Assembly: GCF_031157275.1 (NCBI RefSeq)
Contig: NZ_JAVIFW010000008.1
Span: forward strand, 1 to 64,000
Source of the DNA: Streptomyces sp. LHD-70
GTDB taxonomy: Bacteria > Actinomycetota > Actinomycetes > Streptomycetales > Streptomycetaceae
DNA length: 64,000 nucleotides
Direction: 5' to 3'
The position numbers were made by a program, and so were the translations under genes. Within the stretch, counting starts at the first letter, position 1; each line of letters starts with the position of its first letter. The notes beneath the pieces were generated by a model, which was given only the letters and a program-made list of their open reading frames with translations, was not told where the DNA came from and ran no database searches. Positions 7,942-16,345 of this stretch are shown piece after piece.

Positions 7942-9066
7942 TCAGTCGCGGCGCGACAGCAGCCAGGGCTCGATCATGCCGAGGCCACGCACCGGCCGCT
8001 GCCACATCGGCTGCAGCCCGAAGCGGTACGTGACCGGCTCGGCGCCCTCCTTCTCGGCGCGCTCGGCCTCCGCGGCGGCCTCGGACTCGGAGGCGGGGGC
8101 GTCGCCGGTCCTGGTGAGCTCCTCGGCGAGGGCCCCGTCGACCAGGACGGCGTCCTTGGGCGCTATCGAGGTGAGCCGGCTCGCGAGGTTGACCGTCGTA
8201 CCGAACACGTCGCCCATCCGGGTCGTCACCGTGCCGAAGGCGATGCCGACGCGGAGCTCGGGCATCGTCTCGTCGTTGGCCATGGTCTCGATCAGGCGGA
8301 GCGAGATCTCGGCGGCGGTGCCCGCGTCGTCGGCGGCGAAGAGGACCTCGTCGCCGAGGGTCTTGATGAGGCGCCCGCCGCGCGCGGCGACGAGGTCGGC
8401 GGCGGTGGTCTCGAAGGCCTCGACCAGCTCGCCGAGCTCCTCCTCCTCCATGCGCCTGGTGAGCCGCGTGAAGCCGACGAGGTCGGCGAAGCCGACGGCC
8501 AGGCGCCGGTCGACCATCTCCTCGTCGTCGGCGACCTGGACGACCCGGCCGGTGGCCGCGGCGAGCTGGCGCCGCCAGACGTAGACGAGGAATTCCTCCA
8601 GCTCGGGCAGGAGCAGCTCGACCAGCGGGTACGTGACTTCGGTGCGGGTCATGCCCGGCTCGGGCGGCTCGGTGAGGCCCTCCAGGAAAGAGTCGATCTG
8701 CCATTCGGCCAGGCGGGCGGTGGTCTGCCCGGTGGAGCGGGCCACCTGCACGGCCATCGCCTCGCTGAGCAGGCCCGCCTCGACGAGACCCGCGAGGCGC
8801 CGCAGGGCGAGCACGTCCGCCTCGGTGAGCGCCTTGGCCTGGCCGATGTCGGGGAAGCCCATGGCCCGCCAGAAACGGGACGCCAGCTCCATGGAGACGC
8901 CCGCGGTACGGGCCGCCTGGAAGGCCGTGTAACGCCGCTCGGCGCCGAGGATCAGCTGTTCGAGCCGGAGCGCGAGCGGATCGTCCGCGTGGTCGGCCGC
9001 GGCGTCGTCGGCATCCCGGGGGGCGGGGTGGGTGCCCGTGCCTGAGCCCGTGTCGTCGACGGTCAC
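7942..9066 (-). CDS. cya: Class III adenylate cyclase
   Basis: 374 residues. The C-terminal cyclase domain (about 185-320) carries VGFADLVGFTRLTRR with the first metal Asp, KTLGDEVLFA with the second, and the transition-state segment GTTVNLASRL. The N-terminal half (about 30-160) is helical, with a MerR-like stretch (LTEADVLALRRLAGLVEAGL), and is shared with the S. coelicolor Cya as I remember it. Makes cAMP, which in that species influences germination and development through Crp. No membrane segment. The divergent region upstream is gene-free to birA. Confidence 0.93.
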   Translation of the reverse strand: MTVDDTGSGTGTHPAPRDADDAAADHADDPLALRLEQLILGAERRYTAFQAARTAGVSMELASRFWRAMGFPDIGQAKALTEADVLALRRLAGLVEAGLLSEAMAVQVARSTGQTTARLAEWQIDSFLEGLTEPPEPGMTRTEVTYPLVELLLPELEEFLVYVWRRQLAAATGRVVQVADDEEMVDRRLAVGFADLVGFTRLTRRMEEEELGELVEAFETTAADLVAARGGRLIKTLGDEVLFAADDAGTAAEISLRLIETMANDETMPELRVGIAFGTVTTRMGDVFGTTVNLASRLTSIAPKDAVLVDGALAEELTRTGDAPASESEAAAEAERAEKEGAEPVTYRFGLQPMWQRPVRGLGMIEPWLLSRRD

Positions 9067-9235
9067 TGCGTGTTGCCCTTCCGGTCTGTCGCGGTCTGAT
9101 AACGACCGGGCCCCACGATACGGCAGGTGTGGGGTGCCTCACGTATGCCTGCCCATCCCGTCCGTTCCGGGTTCGACGGGCCCCTGCCGGGGAACACTGC
9201 GCGGCCGCCTCGGCCCGGTGCGCGCGGGAGGGACG

Positions 9236-9281
9236 GGACGCACCGGCCCCTCCGGCCTGGACGCACCGGCCCCTCCGGCGC
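9236..9281. repeat. Two tandem 23-bp repeats between birA and cya
   Basis: GGACGCACCGGCCCCTCCGG plus three bases occurs twice head-to-tail. The 268-bp interval (9067-9334) has no gene; the repeats lie in the birA 3' region and the upstream region of cya. Confidence 0.75.
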
Positions 9282-9334
9282 GGATCCCGGTACGTCCGCG
9301 GCCCCAGGCGCCGCCCGCACCGGGACAACGCCCG

Positions 9335-10264
9335 CTACTCCGCCCGGAGATGCACCACGTCCCCCGCGCCGACGGGCTCCCGGGCGCCCTCGTCCGTCGT
9401 GACGACCAGGCGGCCGTCCGTGTCGAGGGCCGTGGCCTCGCCGACCAGGGTGCGGTCGCCGGGGAGTTCGGCGCGGACGCGGCGGCCGAGGGTCGCGCAG
9501 CCCGCCGCGTACGTCTCCTGGAGGCGGGACTCGGCCGGGTCGCCGCCCGCCGCGCGCCAGTCGCCGTACCACTGCTCCAGGGAGCGGAGCAGGGCGCGGA
9601 CCAGCGGGTCGCGGTCGGTGCTCTGCGCGCCCGCGAGGGCGAGGGAGCCCGCGCCGGGGACGGGGAGTTCGTCGGCGCCGAGCGTGACGTTGATGCCGAT
9701 GCCGAGGACCACGCCGGCCTCCTCGCCCGCGCCGGCCCGCTCGGCGAGGATGCCGCCGGCCTTGCGCTCCTCGCCGTCGACCGTGACGAGGAGGTCGTTG
9801 GGCCACTTCAGGGCGGTGTCGACGCCGGCCGTGCGGGAGAGCGCGGTGGCCGTGGCGACCCCGGCGAGCAGCGGCAGCCAGCCCCACCGCTCGACCGGCA
9901 CCTCGCGCGGCTTGAGCAGGACGGAGAGGAAGATCCCGGAGCGCGCGGGCGCCGTCCAGTTGCGGTCCAGACGGCCGCGCCCCGCGGTCTGCTCCTCGGC
10001 GATGAGCACGGCGCCCTCGGCGTCGTCCACGGCACGGGCCGCGAGGTCGACGTTGGTGGAGCCGGTGCTCGGCACGACGTCGAGCACGGTCCAGAGCCCG
10101 CCGGGCCTGACCAGCGCCCGGCGCAGCGAAGTGGCGCTCAGCGGCGGCCTGTCGAGGTCGGACCAGGGGCCCGCTCCGGTGCCGGGGGCGGTGCTCGGAG
10201 CGGAGGCGGACGACGGGTTCGACGAGGAGTCGGGCGCTGATCCTGAGGACTTCGTTGGCGTCAT
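9335..10264 (-). CDS. birA: Biotin--[acyl-CoA carboxylase] ligase
   Basis: 309 residues. Attaches biotin to carrier-protein lysine through biotinyl-AMP. Visible motifs: PSTGSTNVD, GRGRLDRNW (adenylate-binding loop), LKWPNDLLV, KAGGILAE and GIGINV, with a small C-terminal beta domain ending VGAGDVVHLRAE. The first ~35 residues are Ser/Pro-rich and there is no DNA-binding HTH, so it is the non-regulatory class. Start ATG at 10264 has no Shine-Dalgarno; TAGGCT lies 7 bp upstream, so a leaderless mRNA is plausible. It is divergent from pccB, and its likely substrate is AccA2 at 18.2 kb. Confidence 0.93.
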   Translation of the reverse strand: MTPTKSSGSAPDSSSNPSSASAPSTAPGTGAGPWSDLDRPPLSATSLRRALVRPGGLWTVLDVVPSTGSTNVDLAARAVDDAEGAVLIAEEQTAGRGRLDRNWTAPARSGIFLSVLLKPREVPVERWGWLPLLAGVATATALSRTAGVDTALKWPNDLLVTVDGEERKAGGILAERAGAGEEAGVVLGIGINVTLGADELPVPGAGSLALAGAQSTDRDPLVRALLRSLEQWYGDWRAAGGDPAESRLQETYAAGCATLGRRVRAELPGDRTLVGEATALDTDGRLVVTTDEGAREPVGAGDVVHLRAE

Positions 10265-10426
10265 GCAAGACAGCCTAGGTGTGGTAAATGCCGCACTGCC
10301 GAGGCGTGCCCGCGCCATTACGCTACGGCTCAGTAGCTCGGCGAGTCCCCAGCTCAGCACTTGCCGAGTCGCCACCCCAGCGCACGTCCCCATGAACCCG
10401 TGACCAGCCAGGGAGCCGCACCCCCG

Positions 10427-12025
10427 ATGTCCGAGCCGGAAGCGCAGAGCGCCATCGACATCCACACGACCGCAGGCAAGATCGCGGATCTGCAGCGCCG
10501 TATCGAGGAGGCGACGCACGCCGGTTCGGCGCGGGCGGTGGAGAAACAGCACGCCAAGGGCAAGTTGACGGCGCGTGAGCGGATCGAACTGCTTCTGGAC
10601 GAGGGTTCGTTCGTGGAGCTGGACGAGTTCGCGCGGCACCGTTCGACCTCCTTCGGCCTGGACGCGAACAAGCCGTACGGTGACGGTGTGGTGACCGGTT
10701 ACGGGACGGTGGACGGTCGTCCGGTGGCGGTGTTCTCGCAGGATTTCACGGTGTTCGGCGGGGCCCTCGGTGAGGTCTTCGGGCAGAAGATCATGAAGGT
10801 GATGGACTTCGCCCTGAAGACGGGCTGTCCGGTGGTCGGTATCAACGACTCCGGTGGTGCCCGTATCCAGGAGGGTGTGATGGCCCTGGGGATGTACGGG
10901 GAGATCTTCCGCCGCAACACGCATGCGTCGGGTGTGATTCCGCAGATCAGTCTGGTCGTGGGCCCGTGCGCGGGCGGTGCGGTCTACTCCCCGGCGATCA
11001 CCGATTTCACGGTGATGGTCGACCAGACCAGCCACATGTTCATCACCGGCCCGGATGTGATCAAGACGGTCACGGGTGAGGATGTGGGCTTCGAGGAGCT
11101 GGGCGGGGCCCGTACGCACAACTCGGCTTCGGGCGTGGCGCATCACATGGCCGGGGACGAGAAGGACGCGATCGAGTACGTCAAGTCGCTGCTGTCGTAT
11201 CTGCCGTCGAACAATCTCTCCGAGCCGCCGGCCTTCCCGGAGGAGGCGGATCTGGAGACGAGTGACGAGGACCGTGAGCTGGACACGCTGATCCCGGACA
11301 GCGCGAACCAGCCGTACGACATGCACACGGTGATCGAACACGTCCTGGACGACCAGGAGTTCTTCGAGACGCAGGCGATGTTTGCGCCGAACATCGTGAC
11401 CGGTTTCGGCCGGGTCGAGGGCCATCCGGTGGGTGTGGTGGCGAATCAGCCGATGCAGTTCGCGGGGTGTCTGGACATCGACGCCTCGGAGAAGGCGGCG
11501 CGTTTCGTACGGACCTGCGATGCGTTCAATGTGCCGGTGCTGACGTTCGTGGATGTTCCCGGGTTCCTGCCGGGTGTCGAGCAGGAGCACACGGGGATCA
11601 TCCGGCGCGGCGCGAAGCTGATCTACGCGTACGCGGAGGCGACGGTCCCGCTGATCACGATCATCACGCGCAAGGCGTTCGGCGGGGCGTACGACGTGAT
11701 GGGCTCCAAGCACCTGGGTGCCGATCTGAATCTGGCCTGGCCGACCGCGCAGATCGCGGTGATGGGCGCGCAGGGCGCGGTGAACATCCTGCACCGGCGC
11801 ACGATCGCCGCGGCGGACGAGTCGGAGCGTGAGGACGTCCGTACCCGGCTGATCCAGGAGTACGAGGACACGCTCCTGAATCCGTACACGGCGGCCGAGC
11901 GCGGCTACATCGACGCGGTCGTGATGCCGTCGGAGACGCGCCGCCAGGTTGTCCGCGGGCTGCGCACGCTGCGTAGCAAGCGGGAGTCCCTGCCGCCGAA
12001 GAAGCACGGCAACATCCCCCTGTAG
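10427..12025 (+). CDS. pccB: Propionyl-CoA carboxylase beta (carboxyltransferase) subunit
   Basis: 532 residues, almost identical in layout to S. coelicolor PccB. Transfers the carboxyl group from biotin to propionyl-CoA, giving methylmalonyl-CoA for metabolism and polyketides. The oxyanion-stabilising glycine pairs are visible in INDSGGARIQEG and GPCAGGAVYSP, and in RKAFGGAYDVMGSKHL in the second half. Partners would be AccA2 (18167) and the epsilon protein that follows 16 bp later. ATG at 10427 has GGGAG upstream. It uses more GGT and CGT codons than its neighbours, a sign of high expression. Confidence 0.96.
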   Translation: MSEPEAQSAIDIHTTAGKIADLQRRIEEATHAGSARAVEKQHAKGKLTARERIELLLDEGSFVELDEFARHRSTSFGLDANKPYGDGVVTGYGTVDGRPVAVFSQDFTVFGGALGEVFGQKIMKVMDFALKTGCPVVGINDSGGARIQEGVMALGMYGEIFRRNTHASGVIPQISLVVGPCAGGAVYSPAITDFTVMVDQTSHMFITGPDVIKTVTGEDVGFEELGGARTHNSASGVAHHMAGDEKDAIEYVKSLLSYLPSNNLSEPPAFPEEADLETSDEDRELDTLIPDSANQPYDMHTVIEHVLDDQEFFETQAMFAPNIVTGFGRVEGHPVGVVANQPMQFAGCLDIDASEKAARFVRTCDAFNVPVLTFVDVPGFLPGVEQEHTGIIRRGAKLIYAYAEATVPLITIITRKAFGGAYDVMGSKHLGADLNLAWPTAQIAVMGAQGAVNILHRRTIAAADESEREDVRTRLIQEYEDTLLNPYTAAERGYIDAVVMPSETRRQVVRGLRTLRSKRESLPPKKHGNIPL

Positions 12026-12041
12026 GCCTGTAGGAGGACCG

Positions 12042-12251
12042 ATGATCAAGGTCGTACGGGGCAACCCGACCCCGGAGGAATTGGCCGCCGCGCTGGCGGT
12101 GGTGCAAGCGCGGAGCGTCGCGCTGGCGTCCGCGGCGGAGAGTTCCGTCCCCGCCCCCTCGGACGCGTGGTCCGACCCGGCGCGGGTGGCACGCCATCGC
12201 CTGCCGCAGCCGGGGCCGTCGTCCTGGGCCCGCACGTACTGGCCCGGCTAG
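12042..12251 (+). CDS. pccE: Acyl-CoA carboxylase epsilon subunit
   Basis: 69 residues. MIKVVRGNPTPEELAAALAV is the signature of the small epsilon subunits that bind actinobacterial carboxyltransferases and increase activity; the C-terminal half (SAWSDPAR-like and RHRLPQPGPSSWARTYWPG) is the expected flexible, Trp-ended tail. AGGAGG lies 5 bp before the ATG. The gene is 16 bp behind pccB in the same operon, so it most likely serves that enzyme. Symbol follows S. coelicolor pccE. Confidence 0.88.
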   Translation: MIKVVRGNPTPEELAAALAVVQARSVALASAAESSVPAPSDAWSDPARVARHRLPQPGPSSWARTYWPG

Positions 12252-12254
12252 GGC

Positions 12255-12377
12255 GTTCGGGGCCTCCGGCGCCGAAGGGGCTGAATTTTCAGCCCCTCCG
12301 GCGTTTGAGGAGGCCCGTCCGGCAGGCCACGCGGCGCCAGCCGCATATCGGACGCTGCGGGAAGGGGCGGGGAGGGG
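12255..12377. repeat. Intergenic repeat with terminator hairpin between convergent genes
   Basis: Contains AGGGGCTGAA-TT-TTCAGCCCCT (12276-12297; 10-bp stem, extended by GC pairs), then GTTTGAGGAGGCCCGTCCGG and, at the far end, GGGAAGGGGCGGGGAGGGG. The same blocks recur at 45501-45658 and 50880-51097. It can terminate pccB-pccE from the left and the SGNH gene from the right. Confidence 0.75.
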
Positions 12378-13562
12378 CTAAAGCACGCGGGTCAGTTCCT
12401 CGGCCATCCGCACATACCCCGCATCGTTCGGGTGCAGGGCGTCCCCGGAGTCGTACTCCGGAGCCAACCGGTCCGGGTCGGACTTCGCGGCCAGCGCCTT
12501 GTCGAAGTCGACGTACGTGTCGTACTCACCGGACGTGCGGATCCAGCCGTTGACCTCGTCGCTGACGCGCGCCGCGTGCGGGCCCCAGTGGTCGGAGCCC
12601 TTCAGGGGCAGCAGCGTCGCGCCGACCACCCGGACGTCGCGCGCACGCGCCTGGCGGATCAACTCGCGGTGCCCGGCGATCAGTTCGCGGGCGGAGACGA
12701 CCGGCGCCGGATGGAACGTCGGCCGGTCGTGCCCCTGCGCGTGCGCCTCGCTGAAGCCGATGTCGTTGAGGCCCTGGAGAACCACGGCCGTGGCGACGCC
12801 GGGCTGGTCGAGGGCGTCCCGGGCGAAGCGCGCCGTGCCGCGTTCGCCGTACCAGGACGAGTCGTTGAGGACGAGGTTGCCGCCGATGCCCGCGTTGAGC
12901 ACCGGCCCCTCGACGCGTTCGGCGAGCGCGTCGGACCAGCGGCGGTCGGCGCCCGGTGTAGAGCCGAAGCCGTCGGTGACGGAGTCCCCGAAGAGCACCA
13001 CCGCGCCCGGGCGGCCGGACGCGCCCCGCCCGTCCCGCACGTCGACGCCCGACAGGTAGTACCAGGACTGCGTGCGGTCCTGGAACTCCGCGCCCGAGAC
13101 ACTGTCCAGGCGGTCGCCCGCGGCCTGGTAGGAGTCCGTGAAGCCCTGCGCGTGGAACGTGGCGGGTCCGGTCGTACCCGCGAAGTACAGCGTGACCGCC
13201 ACCGGCTCGCCCCGGCCGAGCGGGAGGCGGACCGCGTCACTGGCGATCCGGCCGTACGCGGGGATCTCGGCCGAGCGCGCCCCGCCGAACGTGAGCCGCC
13301 CGACCGTGCCGGGCTCTACGGCCGCGCCGCCCGCGCCACGGGCCACGGTGGCCCCGGTGATCCGCAGCGGCGCGGTGCCGTACGCGTTCGACAGCCGGAC
13401 GCGGATCTCGTCGCCGGCGTGGGTGACGCGGACGATCTGGCGCACGCTCTGGTGCGAGAAGCCCTGCTGTGACCAGTTCGGCGTGAAGCCGGTGCTGGGC
13501 GACTGCGGCGCGGCGGTCCAGGCGGCGGCCCAGTCCTGCTGCGGCATGACGAGGTTCTGCAT
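12378..13562 (-). CDS. SGNH/GDSL family hydrolase
   Basis: 394 residues. An N-terminal beta-rich domain (WAAAWTAAPQSPS, then VRQIVRVTHAGDEIRVRLSN) precedes an SGNH esterase domain with block I VVLFGDSVTDGFG (nucleophile Ser), block II GIGGN, block III GLNDIG and block V DALHPNDAGY (Asp and His of the triad). Relatives deacylate lipids or glycans and are usually secreted; no signal peptide is visible here, which is odd. Start ATG 13562 has AGGGA upstream; ATG 13583 and TTG 13595 are alternatives. A tandem repeat lies just upstream. Confidence 0.87.
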   Translation of the reverse strand: MQNLVMPQQDWAAAWTAAPQSPSTGFTPNWSQQGFSHQSVRQIVRVTHAGDEIRVRLSNAYGTAPLRITGATVARGAGGAAVEPGTVGRLTFGGARSAEIPAYGRIASDAVRLPLGRGEPVAVTLYFAGTTGPATFHAQGFTDSYQAAGDRLDSVSGAEFQDRTQSWYYLSGVDVRDGRGASGRPGAVVLFGDSVTDGFGSTPGADRRWSDALAERVEGPVLNAGIGGNLVLNDSSWYGERGTARFARDALDQPGVATAVVLQGLNDIGFSEAHAQGHDRPTFHPAPVVSARELIAGHRELIRQARARDVRVVGATLLPLKGSDHWGPHAARVSDEVNGWIRTSGEYDTYVDFDKALAAKSDPDRLAPEYDSGDALHPNDAGYVRMAEELTRVL

Positions 13563-13597
13563 CACAAGATCCCTGTCTCTCATCAGCGAGCCCAATG

Positions 13598-13637
13598 GAG
13601 CCCTATCGAGCTCTGTCGAGCCCTGTCGAGCCTTATC
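13598..13637. repeat. Four 10-bp direct repeats upstream of the SGNH gene
   Basis: Units GAGCCCTATC, GAGCTCTGTC, GAGCCCTGTC, GAGCCTTATC follow one another exactly. Spacing equals about one DNA turn, so a protein array could bind one face; a leader or promoter role for the minus-strand SGNH gene is possible. Confidence 0.75.
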
Positions 13638-13728
13638 GGGTCTGACGTTCCCTTAAGGCGCTCCGTACGCTAGCACCGGACCCCGCACTAAAGGAACCTT
13701 GTTCCCGATTAGCTAGGTGGGGGCTCAA

Positions 13729-13746
13729 CTGAGTACGCGTACTCAG
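13729..13746. promoter_or_regulatory. Perfect 18-bp palindrome before the small membrane protein gene
   Basis: CTGAGTACGCGTACTCAG is fully symmetric and ends 35 bp before the ATG at 13782. A dimeric regulator site is likely; I cannot name the regulator. Confidence 0.6.
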
Positions 13747-13781
13747 GCGCCCCCGCCCCCGCAGCCGCGACCATCGACCTC

Positions 13782-13910
13782 ATGCTCTGGTCCGACCCGA
13801 AAGACGAGCCACCGGAGGAACTCCGGGAAACTCAGGCGATGTTGAGGCGCGCCGGGCTCGTCCTCGCCCTCGCGATGGTCGTGGCGATGCTCGTCCTGGG
13901 CGCACCCTGA
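13782..13910 (+). CDS. 42-residue single-pass membrane protein
   Basis: Charged N-terminal half MLWSDPKDEPPEELRETQAM and a C-terminal membrane helix (LRRAGLVLALAMVVAMLVLGAP). Reading frame, charge distribution and a palindromic operator directly upstream support a real gene. Very short morphogenic membrane proteins of this general kind have been described in Streptomyces; I think this may be one (Mmp family) but cannot confirm it, so no symbol is given. It lies 105 bp before the penicillin-binding protein gene on the same strand. Confidence 0.7.
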   Translation: MLWSDPKDEPPEELRETQAMLRRAGLVLALAMVVAMLVLGAP

Positions 13911-14014
13911 CCGCGACCCCACCCGGCACGGCCCGCGGGCACCGGCGCAACCAAGGGGCCGTACCCTTCGTCCTACTTCCTCGGGATGGACAGATCGAAA
14001 GGGTTCGGTAGCCG

Positions 14015-15481
14015 GTGAACAGGCCACTGCGGCACATAGCCGTGTTCTGCGGGCTGCTCGTGCTCGCACTGCTGATACGCGCCAACTGGATCCAGTACGC
14101 GCAGAGCGAGCCGCTCGCCAAGCACGAGAAGAACCGGCGTGTGTCCATCGAGCGGTACGCGAAGGAACGCGGCAACATCATCGTCGCCGGAAAGCCCATC
14201 ACCGGCTCGAAGGCGGTCGAGGGCGCGGACTTCAAGTACAAGCGCACCTTCAAGGACGGCGCGATGTACGCCCCGGTCACCGGGTACGCCTCGCAGGCCT
14301 TCGGCGCCAACCAGCTGGAGGCGCTCAACGACGAACTGCTCTCCGGCACCGACGACCGGCTGTTCCTGAAGAACACCCTCAACATGTTCACCAACGACGA
14401 ACCGCGCGGCGGCGACGTCGTCACCACCATCGACCCGGCCGCACAGAAGGCCGCCTACGAGGGCCTCGGCGACCTCAAGGGCGGCGTCGCGGCGATCGAC
14501 CCGGACACGGGCCGCGTCCTCGCCCTCGCCTCCACGCCCTCGTACGACCCGTCCACGTTCGCGGGCATGTCCGAGAAGGACTCGAAGGCCTGGCAGAAGC
14601 TCAACAAGGACAAGAACAAGCCGCTGCTGAACCGGGCCCTCAAGGAGACCTACGCGCCCGGCTCGACCTTCAAGGTGCTCACCGCGGCCGCCGCCATCGA
14701 GTCCGGCCGGGTCAGCGACATCAACGCCCCCACGGACACCCCCGAGCCGTGGACGCTGCCGGACACCAGGACCGAGCTGCCGAACCTGAACAAGAGCGGT
14801 GTCTGCAAGAACGCCTCGCTCAAGGTCGCCATGCAGTACTCCTGCAACACCGTCTTCGCCAAGCTCGCCGCCGAGATCGGCAAGGACGAGATGCGCGAGA
14901 TCGCCGAGAAGTTCGGCTTCAACAACGGCGAACTGGACATTCCGGTACGGGCCGGCAAGTCCGTCTACCCGACCGACATCAACAGGCCGCAGACCGCCCT
15001 CACCGGCATCGGCCAGGGCTCCCTGACCGCCAGCCCGCTGCAGATCGCCATGATCGCCTCCGCCATCGCCAACGACGGCAAGCTGATGGAGCCGCACATG
15101 ATCGACGAGCTGCGCGGCCCCGACACGGACATTCTGGAGAAGACCGATCCCAAGGAGATGGCGCAGCCCATCTCCGCGGAGACCGCCGACAAGGTCCGCG
15201 AGGCCATGGTCTTCACCGCCGAACAGGGCTCAGGACAGCCCGCCCTGATCGACGGCATCGAGGTCGGCGCCAAGACCGGCACGGCCCAGCACGGCGTCGA
15301 CAACAAGCTGCCGCCGTACGCCTGGTTCATCTCGTACGGGAAGAACGCGGAGGGCAAGAAGGTGGCCGTGGCCGTCTTCGTCGACCCGGGGCAGGACATT
15401 CCGCGCGACCAGATCGCGGGCGGCAAGCTCGGCGGGCCGATCGCGAAGGCGGTCATGGAGGCGGTCCTGAAGAAGGGCTGA
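14015..15481 (+). CDS. Class B penicillin-binding protein (PbpA-like transpeptidase)
   Basis: 488 residues. One N-terminal membrane anchor (about 7-24), a dimerisation domain starting NRRVSIERYAKERGNI, then a transpeptidase domain with SxxK at S217-TF-K220, SxN at S276-C-N278 and KTG at 420-422. Forms 4-3 peptidoglycan crosslinks outside the membrane. The length matches the short actinobacterial PBP-A type; Streptomyces carry several paralogues. GTG start at 14015 with AAAGGG some 10 bp upstream. A hairpin follows the stop. No RodA/FtsW partner is adjacent, so growth role is open. Confidence 0.93.
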   Translation: MNRPLRHIAVFCGLLVLALLIRANWIQYAQSEPLAKHEKNRRVSIERYAKERGNIIVAGKPITGSKAVEGADFKYKRTFKDGAMYAPVTGYASQAFGANQLEALNDELLSGTDDRLFLKNTLNMFTNDEPRGGDVVTTIDPAAQKAAYEGLGDLKGGVAAIDPDTGRVLALASTPSYDPSTFAGMSEKDSKAWQKLNKDKNKPLLNRALKETYAPGSTFKVLTAAAAIESGRVSDINAPTDTPEPWTLPDTRTELPNLNKSGVCKNASLKVAMQYSCNTVFAKLAAEIGKDEMREIAEKFGFNNGELDIPVRAGKSVYPTDINRPQTALTGIGQGSLTASPLQIAMIASAIANDGKLMEPHMIDELRGPDTDILEKTDPKEMAQPISAETADKVREAMVFTAEQGSGQPALIDGIEVGAKTGTAQHGVDNKLPPYAWFISYGKNAEGKKVAVAVFVDPGQDIPRDQIAGGKLGGPIAKAVMEAVLKKG

Positions 15482-15506
15482 CCCCGCCTCGGCAGCCACC
15501 CACCGG

Positions 15507-15551
15507 GCGCCCCACGAACCCTCTCGCTCGGGGAGGGAGTTCGTGGGGCGC
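15507..15551 (+). terminator. Hairpin after the penicillin-binding protein gene
   Basis: A perfect 13-bp stem (GCGCCCCACGAAC with GTTCGTGGGGCGC) closes a 19-nt loop, 25 bp past the stop and 22 bp before maf. Confidence 0.75.
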
Positions 15552-15573
15552 TTGTCGTCGATACCCTCTCCCC

Positions 15574-16191
15574 ATGACCGATCAGCGCCGCCGCCTCGTC
15601 CTCGCCTCCCAGTCCCCCGCCCGGCTCGGGCTGCTCCGCCAGGCGGGACTCGAACCCGAGGTGATCGTCAGCGGGGTGGACGAGGACGCGCTCTCCGCGC
15701 CCAGCCCTGCCGAGCTGGCCCGGGTCCTGGCCGAGGCCAAGGCGAGCGCGGTCGCCGGGCGTCCGGAGGCCGCGGGCGCCCTCGTGGTCGGCTGCGACTC
15801 GGTGCTCGAACTCGACGGCGAGGCGCTGGGCAAGCCCGCCGACGCCGAGGAGGCCACCGCCCGCTGGAAGTCGATGCGCGGCCGCGCGGGCGTGCTGCAG
15901 ACCGGTCACTGCGTGATCGACACGGCCACCGGACGCCGCACCTCGGCCACCGCCTCCACCACGGTCCGCTTCGGCGAGCCGTCCGACGCGGAGATCGCCG
16001 CGTACGTCGCGAGCGGTGAACCCCTTTACGTGGCAGGGGCGTTCACGCTCGACGGCCGCTCGGCGCCGTTCATCGACGGCATCGAGGGCGACCACGGCAA
16101 CGTCATCGGCCTCAGCCTGCCGCTGCTGCGCAAGCTGCTCGCGGAGCTCGGCGTCGGCATCACCGAGCTGTGGAGCCCGGCGGCCTCCTGA
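15574..16191 (+). CDS. maf: Maf family nucleotide pyrophosphatase
   Basis: 205 residues. Starts with the hallmark LVLASQSPARLGLLRQAGL and contains VVGCDSVLELDGEALGKP, GHCVIDTATG and the C-terminal DGIEGDHGNVIGLSLPLL. The family hydrolyses non-canonical or modified nucleoside triphosphates (dTTP/UTP-type or m7GTP-type) and has been linked to septum formation. ATG at 15574 lacks a clear Shine-Dalgarno; GATACC 7 bp upstream suggests a leaderless mRNA. The stop codon is inside the first copy of a 15-bp tandem repeat. Confidence 0.93.
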   Translation: MTDQRRRLVLASQSPARLGLLRQAGLEPEVIVSGVDEDALSAPSPAELARVLAEAKASAVAGRPEAAGALVVGCDSVLELDGEALGKPADAEEATARWKSMRGRAGVLQTGHCVIDTATGRRTSATASTTVRFGEPSDAEIAAYVASGEPLYVAGAFTLDGRSAPFIDGIEGDHGNVIGLSLPLLRKLLAELGVGITELWSPAAS

Positions 16192-16275
16192 CCTGCCGTC
16201 TCCCGACCTGCCGTCTCCTGACCGGCGGCCTCCTGACCTGCCGTCTCCAGACCGGCGGCCTCCTGACTGGCCGCC
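16186..16275. repeat. Six 15-bp tandem repeats starting at the maf stop
   Basis: Units TCCTGACCTGCCGTC, TCCCGACCTGCCGTC, TCCTGACCGGCGGCC, TCCTGACCTGCCGTC, TCCAGACCGGCGGCC and TCCTGACTGGCCGCC run without gaps. The TGA in unit 1 is the maf stop, so the array looks like repeated copies of the gene's own last codons. Confidence 0.85.
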
Positions 16276-16345
16276 CGGTCAACCCCCCGATCCCGGTGCG
16301 GATAACATCCTCGGGCCAACCGCGTCGCACGTTCCGGGGGAGAAG

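Noticed and set aside
5357..8584. A 1075-codon plus-strand open frame
   Set aside because: It lies antisense to three recognisable genes (cyclase, hydratase, cya) and has only Arg/Pro/Ala-rich composition.
10265..12235. A long minus-strand open frame continuing upstream of birA through the pccB region
   Set aside because: It is antisense to pccB, whose plus-strand protein is unmistakable; the open frame results from high GC codon bias.
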